Source: Acidilobaceae archaeon (GTDB lineage Archaea; Thermoproteota; Thermoprotei_A; Sulfolobales; Acidilobaceae). Taken from it: 36,199 nucleotides of DNA. The notes under the pieces were generated by a model. That model ran no database searches. It had not been told where the DNA came from and saw only the letters and a program-made list of their open reading frames with translations. The DNA is taken from the NCBI GenBank assembly GCA_027051095.1, contig JALUAM010000052.1, positions 3,090 to 39,288 on the forward strand, read 5' to 3'. Of this stretch, positions 22,526-30,141 are shown piece after piece; within the stretch, counting starts at the first letter, position 1; every line of letters starts with the position of its first letter. Position numbers and translations under genes: made by a program.

Positions 22526-23044
22526 TTAAAGCGCAAGCCTATATCTCGAAGCCGCGTTAGCTATACTCTTCTCTGACGCATAAGACTCGCGGGCCGCCAT
22601 CTTCAAAGCCCTACTCTTACTCATACCGATAGTCAAATAATATATATACAGTGCCAGGCCCACTAGAACTCTCTCACTCCTAACACCTTCGACTTCGCTC
22701 TTCAGCTTTTTATAAAGCTGCGCCACCGCCGGATTCCTTTCAACCACCTTTTCTGCTAGGTAATCCGAGTAAGGCTTCAGCTTTAGCCCACCACTATCTA
22801 TTATGAGGACTTTTCCTTGCTTCAAGGCTCTCCTCTTTATCGCTCTAACAGTTCTCAAGTTCAACACATTCATGCTTCTAGTCGATACCGACCGGTTAGC
22901 ATGACCTTCTAATTCACCGTCACTCTTCATGTAGGGTGGCGAATCGTCTATTAGCTCCTCCCTAACCACAGCCCCGCATTCAGTACATGTGACGAGGCCA
23001 TTATCCCAGGCTAGCTTATCTGAGCCACATACGGCACATCTCAT
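22526..23044 (-). CDS. Half-size TFB-like protein: zinc ribbon plus one cyclin-like repeat
   Basis: 172 residues, against about 300 for normal TFB. C3-x2-C6 and C20-x2-C23 form a TFIIB-type zinc ribbon (LVTCTECGAVV). Residues about 100-172 look like a single cyclin fold ending in a helix-turn-helix: RVLVGLALYIYY and KSIANAASRYRLAL echo the 'AALYIA ... TIRNRY' ends of TFB repeats. The other cyclin repeat is missing. It could recruit RNA polymerase in a special initiation role, like the truncated TFB3 of Sulfolobales, which is DNA-damage induced; homology to TFB3 is not claimed. ATG 23044. Confidence 0.7.
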   Translation of the reverse strand: MRCAVCGSDKLAWDNGLVTCTECGAVVREELIDDSPPYMKSDGELEGHANRSVSTRSMNVLNLRTVRAIKRRALKQGKVLIIDSGGLKLKPYSDYLAEKVVERNPAVAQLYKKLKSEVEGVRSERVLVGLALYIYYLTIGMSKSRALKMAARESYASEKSIANAASRYRLAL

Positions 23045-23220
23045 TTCACTTCACCCGCTTTTAGCGGCTACACAGTTAAGATGGCCAAAGCTTACATGAA
23101 ACACTGTTGTCTATGGGGAGAGGGGGCGCTAGTTCGTCGCTCATAGGCTACCGAAAGTAAACAATAGGTTATGTAAAACTCTAAACCTCGGGGCAAGCCC
23201 TAGAGGCAAGGGATGAGAGA

Positions 23221-23835
23221 GTGGCTAGCACACCCTTCGGGGCCACAGCTGTGGGTCTTAGGGTTAAGGAGGGCGTTGTCCTTGCCACGGATAAGAGAAT
23301 GAGCTACGGCGGGTTCATAATGAGCAGGAGCTTCAAGAAGCTATTTAGGATTAAAGATAAAATAGGCGTAGCCTTCGCGGGCCTCTACGGCGACATGGGA
23401 GGACTTATAAGGATAGTTGAAGCGTCGTTAAAGCTTTACTCCCTTGAGGCTGGTAGAGAACCTTCAGTGTTCAACACAGCTAAGTTCCTATCAGCTCTGC
23501 TATATTCTTATAAAATATTACCGTTCTACGTGGAGGTGCTTGTGGGGGGCATCGAGCCGGGAGGCAAGCCCGCGCTCTACGTGCTAGACCCTCTAGGTTC
23601 TATAATAGACGACGATTACACTGCGGTGGGCTCCGGCGCTACTATCGCGTTCGGCGTGCTTGAGGAAAGCTATCGCGAGGACTTAAATCTTGAAGACGCT
23701 GAAAAAGTAGCATACAACGCCGTGCTGGCCGCTATTAGGCGTGATGCTTCTAGCGGGGACGGCGTTGATATACTGTCTATACCCGTCAACGGCGAGCCTA
23801 AGTTTAAGACTATAACATTAAGATTAGTCTCATAG
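23221..23835 (+). CDS. psmB: Proteasome beta subunit, probably catalytically inactive
   Basis: 204 residues with proteasome beta fold. The N-terminus reads MASTPFG then [19 protein letters not shown]. Aligned with TTTVGL of the active subunit, the catalytic Thr1 position is Ala. Asp17 (LATDKR) and Lys33 (FKKLFRI) remain, as does [13 protein letters not shown]. Crenarchaea commonly have a second beta of this ATA(V/I)G type, thought to support or gate the active subunit. GTG 23221; endonuclease V follows after 11 bases. Confidence 0.92.
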   Translation: MASTPFGATAVGLRVKEGVVLATDKRMSYGGFIMSRSFKKLFRIKDKIGVAFAGLYGDMGGLIRIVEASLKLYSLEAGREPSVFNTAKFLSALLYSYKILPFYVEVLVGGIEPGGKPALYVLDPLGSIIDDDYTAVGSGATIAFGVLEESYREDLNLEDAEKVAYNAVLAAIRRDASSGDGVDILSIPVNGEPKFKTITLRLVS

Positions 23836-23846
23836 AGGCGCTCGCC

Positions 23847-24632
23847 GTGGCATGCAACGTTTCCTTTAACGCGAGAACCGCTCAAAAAGCGCAGATGCTC
23901 CTTAGCCGTAGAATTATTATTAGAAAGCTTGATCCCCGCTCCGTTAGGGTTGTCGCAGGCGTAGACGCATCTTACATTGTCAACAGAGGCCGCGAGCTGG
24001 GCGTGGGAGTTGCTGTAGCCCTAGACGCTAAACCCCCTTTTAGAGCTAAGGCGTGCAGCGTCTACATAGGAGAGGTCTGCGTCCCCTATATACCGGGTCT
24101 TCTAGCCTTCAGGGAGCTGGCTGTTATGGCTCCCGCGCTGAGCAAAATCGTAAACCTAATAGACCTTATAATAGTCGACGGCCACGGGATATCCCATCCG
24201 AGAAGATTCGGCATAGCCAGCCACATAGGCGTTATATACGGTAAGCCTTCTATAGGTGTAGCCAAAAAGAAACTGATAGGCCGGGAGAAAAACATTGACG
24301 ACTTGACAGTCGTTGTGAATGACGCGGGCGAGCCGGTTGCAGCAGTTTTAAAGAAAGGCGGGCAGAGGTTGTACGTGAGCCCCGGCCACCTAGTCGACCT
24401 GCCCTCTGCCATAGCCATAGTGGAATCGCTTACTAGGAATAAATTGCCGGAGCCGACCCTAAGAGCCGATTCGATTAGTAAGGCGATAAGGTCAATTCTA
24501 AAGGGCGTTGCGCCCCTTGGCGCAAGCGAGGTCCTAGCACCCTGCGAGTTTAGAATTAAAGCCTCCCTAGAGGAAGCCAGCGTCATACTTCAAAGGCTAA
24601 GACAGCTTGGCCTCAAAGCTTCAATGGGGTAG
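23847..24632 (+). CDS. nfi: Endonuclease V
   Basis: 261 residues. Catalytic acids by motif: D40 (GVDASY), E90 (YIPGLLAFRELAV) and D111 (DGHGISHPRRFGIASHIGV). SIGVAKKKLIG (135-145) and VSPGHLVDLPSAI (177-189) complete the family pattern. It nicks DNA or RNA one base 3' of inosine (deaminated adenine), a lesion favoured at high temperature. Residues beyond about 215 (VAPLGASEVLAPCEFRIK and a leucine-rich helix) extend past the usual 220-residue enzyme and are unexplained. GTG start 23847. Confidence 0.93.
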   Translation: MACNVSFNARTAQKAQMLLSRRIIIRKLDPRSVRVVAGVDASYIVNRGRELGVGVAVALDAKPPFRAKACSVYIGEVCVPYIPGLLAFRELAVMAPALSKIVNLIDLIIVDGHGISHPRRFGIASHIGVIYGKPSIGVAKKKLIGREKNIDDLTVVVNDAGEPVAAVLKKGGQRLYVSPGHLVDLPSAIAIVESLTRNKLPEPTLRADSISKAIRSILKGVAPLGASEVLAPCEFRIKASLEEASVILQRLRQLGLKASMG

Positions 24633-24637
24633 CAGCA

Positions 24638-25039
24638 ATGGTTAGATATTACCACTTAGAACTCCTGGCCTGCCCCGAGTGCAGGAACCCGAGGCTCCTA
24701 GTTTACTCTCTCAAAGAATCTATTAAAGAGTTTGATGACAGCGTGGCAAGCAAGCTTAAATGTAGAAAGTGGTGCTATCTTTACGATAGGCCCGCTTCCA
24801 CGGTGCCTTTAGACACTTGCAGGAAAACCTGCATGTTTAGGGAGATAGATGAAGGCGTGATAGTTTGCCCCTCATGCGGTAGATGGTATCCAATAGTGAA
24901 TAGCATTCCCGTCCTCATGGATGATAAGTATAGGGACGTGGAGCGTGACAGAGAGTTCGCGGAGCGCGTGAAGGACAAGCTACCCTCTTGGATTAAGCAG
25001 TATATGCTTCATCCTTTATCTTTGCATGAAGATAAATAG
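24638..25039 (+). CDS. Trm112-like zinc protein with a cysteine-rich insert
   Basis: 133 residues. The ends fit Trm112, the activator subunit of several RNA/protein methyltransferases: LELLACPECRN (C12, C15) and VIVCPSCGRWYPIVNSIPVLM (C77, C80). Usual family length is about 60-125. Inserted between them is a segment with two CX3C pairs, C42-C46 (CRKWC) and C61-C65 (CRKTC), which could bind a second metal or form disulfides. The partner methyltransferase is not adjacent. ATG 24638 follows endonuclease V by 5 bases. Confidence 0.75.
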   Translation: MVRYYHLELLACPECRNPRLLVYSLKESIKEFDDSVASKLKCRKWCYLYDRPASTVPLDTCRKTCMFREIDEGVIVCPSCGRWYPIVNSIPVLMDDKYRDVERDREFAERVKDKLPSWIKQYMLHPLSLHEDK

Positions 25040-25079
25040 CCCCCCCTCTCCTTGCAGATTAGAGGAGGGTCGGGATAAG

Positions 25080-25511
25080 ATGTCTTCACATGGCGACATA
25101 GCGGGTTTTGTTAGAAGCCTTGAACGCTGGGTTACGCTTCAACGAATGATACTGGAAAACTTTAAGAAGGCAGATGAGAGGGTCAGGAACGCTGACAGAC
25201 TCGAAATAATAATTCACACCAGGATAGCGTTTAACCACCTCATAAAAACCCTTAAGGCGTTCGACGACTGGCTACAGGATCCCTTCATATCTTCCAACAT
25301 TCCAAGGGACCTGCTACTAGAAGTCTGGGATACCACGCTAAAGATAACAGAGCTGTTGCTAGAACTAGACATTAAGCACACTTCAACAGTAAAGGATATA
25401 ATAGAGGAGGCTGTGAGAGAGGGCAGAGTAAGTCCTTTGATAATGCAGCTCAGGGATATAGGATTTGGCCGTGATAACAGGCGCGGCGAAGGCCATTCCA
25501 TGTCTATATAG
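25080..25511 (+). CDS. DUF2153-like helical protein
   Basis: 143 residues from ATG 25080 behind GGAGGGT; the frame is open from ATG 25026, inside the previous gene, but the ribosome site favours 25080. Nearly all helical: FVRSLERWVTLQRMILENFKK, RLEIIIHTRIAFNHLIKTLKAFDDWL, then LEVWDTTLKITELLLELDIKHTS. It resembles a small crenarchaeal family I recall as DUF2153; function unknown. Last gene of the psmB-nfi-Trm112-like run. Confidence 0.6.
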   Translation: MSSHGDIAGFVRSLERWVTLQRMILENFKKADERVRNADRLEIIIHTRIAFNHLIKTLKAFDDWLQDPFISSNIPRDLLLEVWDTTLKITELLLELDIKHTSTVKDIIEEAVREGRVSPLIMQLRDIGFGRDNRRGEGHSMSI

Positions 25512-25539
25512 GCCTTTGACCCACCATTGAGTGCATGGT

Positions 25540-25556
25540 GCTCGAGCTGCTCGAGC
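25540..25556. repeat. Tandem 8-base palindromes GCTCGAGC-T-GCTCGAGC
   Basis: Two copies of the self-complementary GCTCGAGC separated by one T, in the 143-base spacer between convergent genes (DUF2153-like and Nep1). The motif CCATTG also recurs three times in the spacer. Either copy, or the pair as one 17-base palindrome-like unit, could form a hairpin or a protein site. Confidence 0.4.
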
Positions 25557-25654
25557 CCCGCCCTAGTCTGTCTCAGCCGGAAAACCATGTACATTGATCG
25601 AACGCTAAACCATTGCCCTGTCATGCTCCATTGTACAAAGTGTGGCTTGGAGTG

Positions 25655-26335
25655 CTAGATGTTAAACCCCATAACCCTCTCAATAGTGTAAATGAGCCTG
25701 CCCACAACACCCCAAGTCTTTAACGGCCTTCCCTCCATTATAGCATACTTCTCCTTAGCCTTGCGTAGAGTGCTTCTTTTAAAATCGCCTCGCGGGAATG
25801 CACCTATCCCGATAGGATAACCCGTGTAGTATGCCCTTGCTACCACATAGCTTAGGCTAGCTTTAACCCCCCTCTCCCAGAGAAGTATTAGGCCCCCCTG
25901 CTCCTTGACGAACTCCCTTAGCGAGTCATGCGTTTTGAATATTAACGGCTCCCCAGAGGGGGGCACCTTTTCAAGCCTAAGCAGCTGTGCCATTAGACCC
26001 TTAAAGCGTTCCAAGTGTTTAGGTATCCTGACACCCGGCTTTAATTGGAACACGCGACCGTCTACAACGTGGAAGTAGATCCGTATAACTCCCTTTTCGA
26101 ATAGCGGCGTATCCGTTGCCACGAGAAGAGACGTGTGTAGTATATCTGGCCTTCCCCTCTTCCATTTTTGAGGCAACACTTCCATTGCGTGATAGTGTAA
26201 GCTTTTATCTAGGATTAACTCTGAGGGGTCTATCTCGTACCTCTTAGCGGTTTTCCTGACCTGAGGATGGTCCCATATTTCTCGCGGTACTAGTTCTAGC
26301 GACGATTCGAGGAAGATAATAGTGAAAGGTTTCAT
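25655..26335 (-). CDS. Nep1/Emg1: 16S rRNA pseudouridine N1-methyltransferase
   Basis: 226 residues of the SPOUT superfamily. Conserved segments: LILDKSLHYHAME (40-52), GRPDILHTSLLVA (61-73), KPGVRIPKHLERFKGLMAQL and GLILLWERG. Nep1 methylates N1 of a pseudouridine in the small-subunit rRNA and is an assembly factor; it dimerises and binds SAM in a trefoil knot near the C-terminus (SYVVARAYYTGYPIGIGAFP region). Last gene of a four-gene minus operon, 10 bases after the UPF0282 gene. Confidence 0.95.
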   Translation of the reverse strand: MKPFTIIFLESSLELVPREIWDHPQVRKTAKRYEIDPSELILDKSLHYHAMEVLPQKWKRGRPDILHTSLLVATDTPLFEKGVIRIYFHVVDGRVFQLKPGVRIPKHLERFKGLMAQLLRLEKVPPSGEPLIFKTHDSLREFVKEQGGLILLWERGVKASLSYVVARAYYTGYPIGIGAFPRGDFKRSTLRKAKEKYAIMEGRPLKTWGVVGRLIYTIERVMGFNI

Positions 26336-26345
26336 GGGCTACCCC

Positions 26346-27248
26346 TTAACCCTTCGTCTCCTTCCAGAGCTGCTTCCTCATGGCCTCTAAAGGCTCGAAA
26401 GGCTTGCCCATGTACTCGGCCGCCGATAGCACTCGTGTAGGTATGCCGCTAGCCCTGAGCCTCTCCTCTACGAGCTTCCTGTACTCGTTGTACTTCGGGT
26501 CCCTTACGAAATGATGGTCTACAATAGCTACCCGCGGCCGCGCTCTAACCAAAACTTCTAGGAGGCCTTCTATGCCCCTTGATACAGATTCCGAGCTGAC
26601 CCGGTATCCGGCTAGGTATGAAGCAGGGCCGCTTACAATTAAAATGTCCGCTCCGCGCGCCTCCGTGGACAGCCACTCAATCGCGTCTCTTGTCGGGGGC
26701 CCCTGGACGTCGCTCGCAAACACTACCTTACCCTCGTCACATTCTACGACGACCATCAGCACCTTGCCGAGCTTAGTGCCCTCCTCGCCATGCCACACCG
26801 GATGCGAGAAGCGTAGCTTAACGCCTTCAAACTCGAATGTCCTGCGATCAGCGTACTCAAGGGAAGCTCTATCACCCACTCCCCCCTTGACTATAAACCT
26901 GTAGCCCCTCAAAGACTGACTCCTATTTATATCGTATCTTATATCCTTGGCGTAAACAAGCTTTTTATAGTAGCGTTCGGGCTCGTCGCGTAGGTAATGG
27001 TCGTAATGGTAGTGAGTTATAATTATCGCTTGGCTCTCGTTCACGTATCTCCTAGCTCTATCAAGCGCCTCCTCTAGCCTTTTAAGCTCCAGAGGGTGGG
27101 GTGGGAGAGAGAAGCGGTAAGGGGCTATCGAGGCCCCGAGGTCTATACCTATAGAGACCCCGCATGCCTCTACAAAGGTTGCTATACTTCTCACGCCCAT
27201 GCTATCAGCGGCAACAATGTTAACCTTTAAGCTCACCTGGAGGCTCAC
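26346..27248 (-). CDS. UPF0282 metallo-beta-lactamase-fold protein
   Basis: 300 residues. ADSMGVRSIATFVEACGV at the start, THYHYDH (78-84) as the zinc HxHxDH motif, HPVWHGEEGT as the next histidine strand, VVFASDVQGP with the bridging aspartate, and IVDHHFVRDPKY near the end are diagnostic of this archaeal family. The substrate is unknown; the neighbours suggest RNA or nucleotide chemistry. Its 5' end overlaps the Trm10 gene by 29 bases. Confidence 0.9.
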   Translation of the reverse strand: MSLQVSLKVNIVAADSMGVRSIATFVEACGVSIGIDLGASIAPYRFSLPPHPLELKRLEEALDRARRYVNESQAIIITHYHYDHYLRDEPERYYKKLVYAKDIRYDINRSQSLRGYRFIVKGGVGDRASLEYADRRTFEFEGVKLRFSHPVWHGEEGTKLGKVLMVVVECDEGKVVFASDVQGPPTRDAIEWLSTEARGADILIVSGPASYLAGYRVSSESVSRGIEGLLEVLVRARPRVAIVDHHFVRDPKYNEYRKLVEERLRASGIPTRVLSAAEYMGKPFEPLEAMRKQLWKETKG

Positions 27249-28296
27249 CCACTATAGTAGCTTTTGCTCTCTGAGCGGCTTTGACGAACTCCTCCGGTGT
27301 TATAGGAAGCCACGTCTTCAGCTCGCGGTAAAGGTCCCAGGAGACTATAAGCCCCCTTGGGGTCCTTCTGCCATTCTTGACTATTTCAATATATGCTCTA
27401 GCTACCACGTCTTTCTTCGTCATGCTGGTAACTATGGCCTTCTCTATGTCCCCCGGGTATTCATACCTGGCCTTTAGCAATATTTCTATGATTCTGTTTA
27501 TTCTCTCTGGCACGCCCACTATGGACCCTCTCAAGTCGATCCTTCTAGGGGAGCCCCAGGGTACTAGGTTGTCTAGGACGCGGCTGACGCCGGGCCTTGG
27601 TATCCTGTCCACTATTCCGCCTATTAGGAAAGCGTCAGCCATCATAACGTCGTTAGCGGTTAACGGCTGAGGGGCGTCGGGTCTTAGGATTATAACGCGG
27701 TCCGCGTCAACGCTCCAAAGCAGCTCGCTAGGCTTGCTCTGCATTATGGTCATCTTGTTCTCGCCTATGATCTCGGATAGCCAGTTCACAGTGGCGGAGT
27801 CAACGCTCGTTATAGCCAGATGCTTATCCCACAGGTAGCGTCTCACGACGTTGAGCGATACCGCTATCTGGAGCCTAAGCTTGGCCAGCTCGTCGTCGCT
27901 GTGAATAAACCTCATACTAAGGTCTATAACGTAGAGGGGAAGAGGCGGGTTAGGTAACAGATCCTCTATATCGGACCACTTAAAAGCCCTTTTCTCAATG
28001 TCGCCTTTAGCGCTTATACTAGCTTGAGCCCTCTCATCGCCAGGCCCCATAAGCATCTTAAACCTAGACCCTTTGTAGGATGACTCATAGACAGTTCTAC
28101 CCCTGAAGTCCAAGTCGTAGAATACATCGTATTCCCTAACTAGAGCTTCCACAGCTGCGTACTGGAATCCAAGCTCCTCGACTCTCTTCCTGTGAAGCCA
28201 GACCCTAGACCCTAGCTTATAGATGCCTTTACTATCCATGAGTTCTAATAGAGCCTGGTAAGGCCTTTCTACGAACATAGCCCTACCTCTACCCAC
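27220..28296 (-). CDS. Archaeal Trm10: tRNA position-9 N1-methyltransferase (SPOUT)
   Basis: 358 residues. SPOUT knot residues are in the middle and C-terminal parts: YVIDLSMRFIHSDDELAKL, AITSVDSATVNWLSE, DRVIILRPDAPQPL, ADAFLIGGIVDRIPRPG and the basic SPRRIDLRGSIVGVPERIN. The family methylates N1 of A9 or G9 in tRNA; crenarchaeal members studied act on A9 or both. N-terminal 100 residues bind tRNA. It follows RNase HII by 11 bases and overlaps UPF0282, so all are on one message. Confidence 0.9.
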   Translation of the reverse strand: MGRGRAMFVERPYQALLELMDSKGIYKLGSRVWLHRKRVEELGFQYAAVEALVREYDVFYDLDFRGRTVYESSYKGSRFKMLMGPGDERAQASISAKGDIEKRAFKWSDIEDLLPNPPLPLYVIDLSMRFIHSDDELAKLRLQIAVSLNVVRRYLWDKHLAITSVDSATVNWLSEIIGENKMTIMQSKPSELLWSVDADRVIILRPDAPQPLTANDVMMADAFLIGGIVDRIPRPGVSRVLDNLVPWGSPRRIDLRGSIVGVPERINRIIEILLKARYEYPGDIEKAIVTSMTKKDVVARAYIEIVKNGRRTPRGLIVSWDLYRELKTWLPITPEEFVKAAQRAKATIVGEPPGELKG

Positions 28297-28307
28297 GCTA
28301 ACCCCCC

Positions 28308-28991
28308 TTACAGACCTATAAACTCGTCAAGACTTCTAGACTTGACCTTGCCGGTCTTCTTCACCCACGGGCCTCCAAGCTTCTTCACAGTATACCACGA
28401 ATACCTTATGATTGGCGGCTTTTCACCTCTTTCAAGAACCCTTTTGACCCACTCTATAGTCCTCTCATCGCTCGGATAACCGCTACCCTCAACACCGTAA
28501 ATTTTAGATAGAACAGATATCCTCGTGTCGCGCAGATGCTTAGCTATTATGCTTGCAGCCGCCACTATAGGATATCTAGCGTCTGCCTTCTCCTCCACAA
28601 CAACCGTGAAGCCGCCGCCTACCTCGCGCTCTACTAGCTTTTTCAATCTAGAAACATCGCCAAACTTATCTACAATTACGACTCCCCTAGACGCGTTGAC
28701 AAGCTTACTAAGCCTAGCTACAACTTCAGCCGCTTTCGCCGCCTCCAACTCATTAATGTTGTAAGCGTCTATGTCAGCAGGGCTTATAGCAGCCACGGCG
28801 AAAATGCCAAGTCTAGCCAATGCCCTGTATAGCGACGCCCTCCTCTCCCTAGAAAGCTCCTTGCTATCTCTAACCCCGAGGTCCTCAAGCACACCCAAAG
28901 AGTCCTCTCTCATAGCGAACGCCACAACTATCAACTCGCCCACTAGACTACCGCGTCCAGCCTCGTCTACGCCTATCACAACCCCCGTCAA
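28308..28991 (-). CDS. rnhB: Ribonuclease HII
   Basis: 227 residues. Catalytic acids D9 and E10 in VDEAGRGSLVGEL, D108 in VIVDKFGD, and D137 in EEKADARYPIVAAASIIAK. GSGYPSDERT and the C-terminal RYSWYTVKKL helix are also typical. It removes RNA from RNA/DNA hybrids and single ribonucleotides in DNA. First gene of the operon with Trm10, UPF0282 and Nep1. Confidence 0.96.
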   Translation of the reverse strand: MTGVVIGVDEAGRGSLVGELIVVAFAMREDSLGVLEDLGVRDSKELSRERRASLYRALARLGIFAVAAISPADIDAYNINELEAAKAAEVVARLSKLVNASRGVVIVDKFGDVSRLKKLVEREVGGGFTVVVEEKADARYPIVAAASIIAKHLRDTRISVLSKIYGVEGSGYPSDERTIEWVKRVLERGEKPPIIRYSWYTVKKLGGPWVKKTGKVKSRSLDEFIGL

Positions 28992-29040
28992 GCTCGGCTC
29001 CTACCCCACAAGTCCAGATATCATTTCTATGCTTCCCGTA

Positions 29041-29050
29041 GATTTTTATA
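29041..29050 (-). promoter_or_regulatory. TATA box of the rnhB-Trm10-UPF0282-Nep1 operon
   Basis: TATAAAAATC on the minus strand about 55 bases before the RNase HII start. The same AT patch read on the plus strand (TTTTTATAC) could also serve rightward transcription. Confidence 0.5.
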
Positions 29051-29152
29051 CACGGTTCTTAATCGACATTAAGCTACTATCTTATCTACCTTTCTCCTAA
29101 CTCTATTCTTAAACCTCGGCTCCGCGACACCGGAAGGGGAGGGGTAGATCTA

Positions 29153-30136
29153 TTGTTAAATAAATTGTTGAAAATGTTATCTTCGCTGCTTTCGGAAAAG
29201 GAGAGAATTAGCAGCAAAATGGAAGAGCTGCGCACCACCCTTTATGGTAGGGATGCTGTTGAAGTTGTGATGGATGTTGTAAACATTCTAAGATCGACTA
29301 TCGAGGACGCTGGAGGCGATAGAGATGTGCTCGCCGTACAAAGCGAAATCTCAAGGATCAAGAATAACTTCATGGTTCCCGCTCACGTATACGCTTTATT
29401 AGACGTTATAGACTCCTACCTTAAAGAAGCCGCGTCTACAAGGAGGCAGGGTAGCCTGAAGGATGCGGCTCTCAAAGCTTTGAATATAGTTGAGCAGGAG
29501 ATTATGTCTCAAATTAGAGAGGCAAAGGCAATGACTGCTAGCGTGACCCCTTCAGAGGGCTGCATAGCATCTATAGGATACAACTCTATAATAGTCGACT
29601 CAATACCTAACGCCCCAAGAGCCGATTTAGTTGTAATAGCTGAAAGATACCCCTTCCTGGACGGCAGAAGGGCTTCACGAGAGCTCAGGTACAAGAAGGT
29701 TAAGACTCTGTACTTCCCAGATGTTAATATATATAATATTATAGATGAATGTCGAATGATGATTATACCTCTCTATGCCTTCATATCAAACCATATTATA
29801 AGCGATGTAGGGGCCAGGCTGGCGGTTATGTCGGCCAGGGAATACAAGATACCTGTGGCGGCTGTGGGGATAGACTTATCCCTATATACTGCCGGCCTAG
29901 ACGTTGATGTCAACCAGGTACTGAGTAAGTACACGATTAACCCTGAAAGCGTCTTCGACAATAAGCAGTCGGCCCTCAAGTGGGGTAGCTTCTCCGTATT
30001 CGACCGCGTTAACATATCACACGTTGATTTAATAGTGTTAAGTAGCACCACAATTTCTAAGCCAGACGTTGCACTTGTCGCTCAGACCGCCGAAAAGGTT
30101 ATCGAGAGAGCATCTAGGCTACTTAAAGGCGTGTAA
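29153..30136 (+). CDS. Divergent eIF2B-family (IF-2B alpha/beta/delta-like) protein
   Basis: 327 residues. N-terminal 120 residues are helical; the C-terminal Rossmann-like half follows the eIF2B pattern: ADLVVIAERYPFLDGRRASREL, DECRMMIIPLYAFISNHIISDVGARLAVMSA and YKIPVAAVG. In ribose-1,5-bisphosphate isomerase and eIF2B the segment after the fourth strand is N-(K)-x-G-T; here it is ISDVGAR, and the catalytic Cys/Asp pair is not obvious. A regulatory or sugar-phosphate-binding role is possible. TTG 29153 follows GGAGGGG. Confidence 0.65.
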   Translation: MLNKLLKMLSSLLSEKERISSKMEELRTTLYGRDAVEVVMDVVNILRSTIEDAGGDRDVLAVQSEISRIKNNFMVPAHVYALLDVIDSYLKEAASTRRQGSLKDAALKALNIVEQEIMSQIREAKAMTASVTPSEGCIASIGYNSIIVDSIPNAPRADLVVIAERYPFLDGRRASRELRYKKVKTLYFPDVNIYNIIDECRMMIIPLYAFISNHIISDVGARLAVMSAREYKIPVAAVGIDLSLYTAGLDVDVNQVLSKYTINPESVFDNKQSALKWGSFSVFDRVNISHVDLIVLSSTTISKPDVALVAQTAEKVIERASRLLKGV

Positions 30137-30141
30137 ACGAT

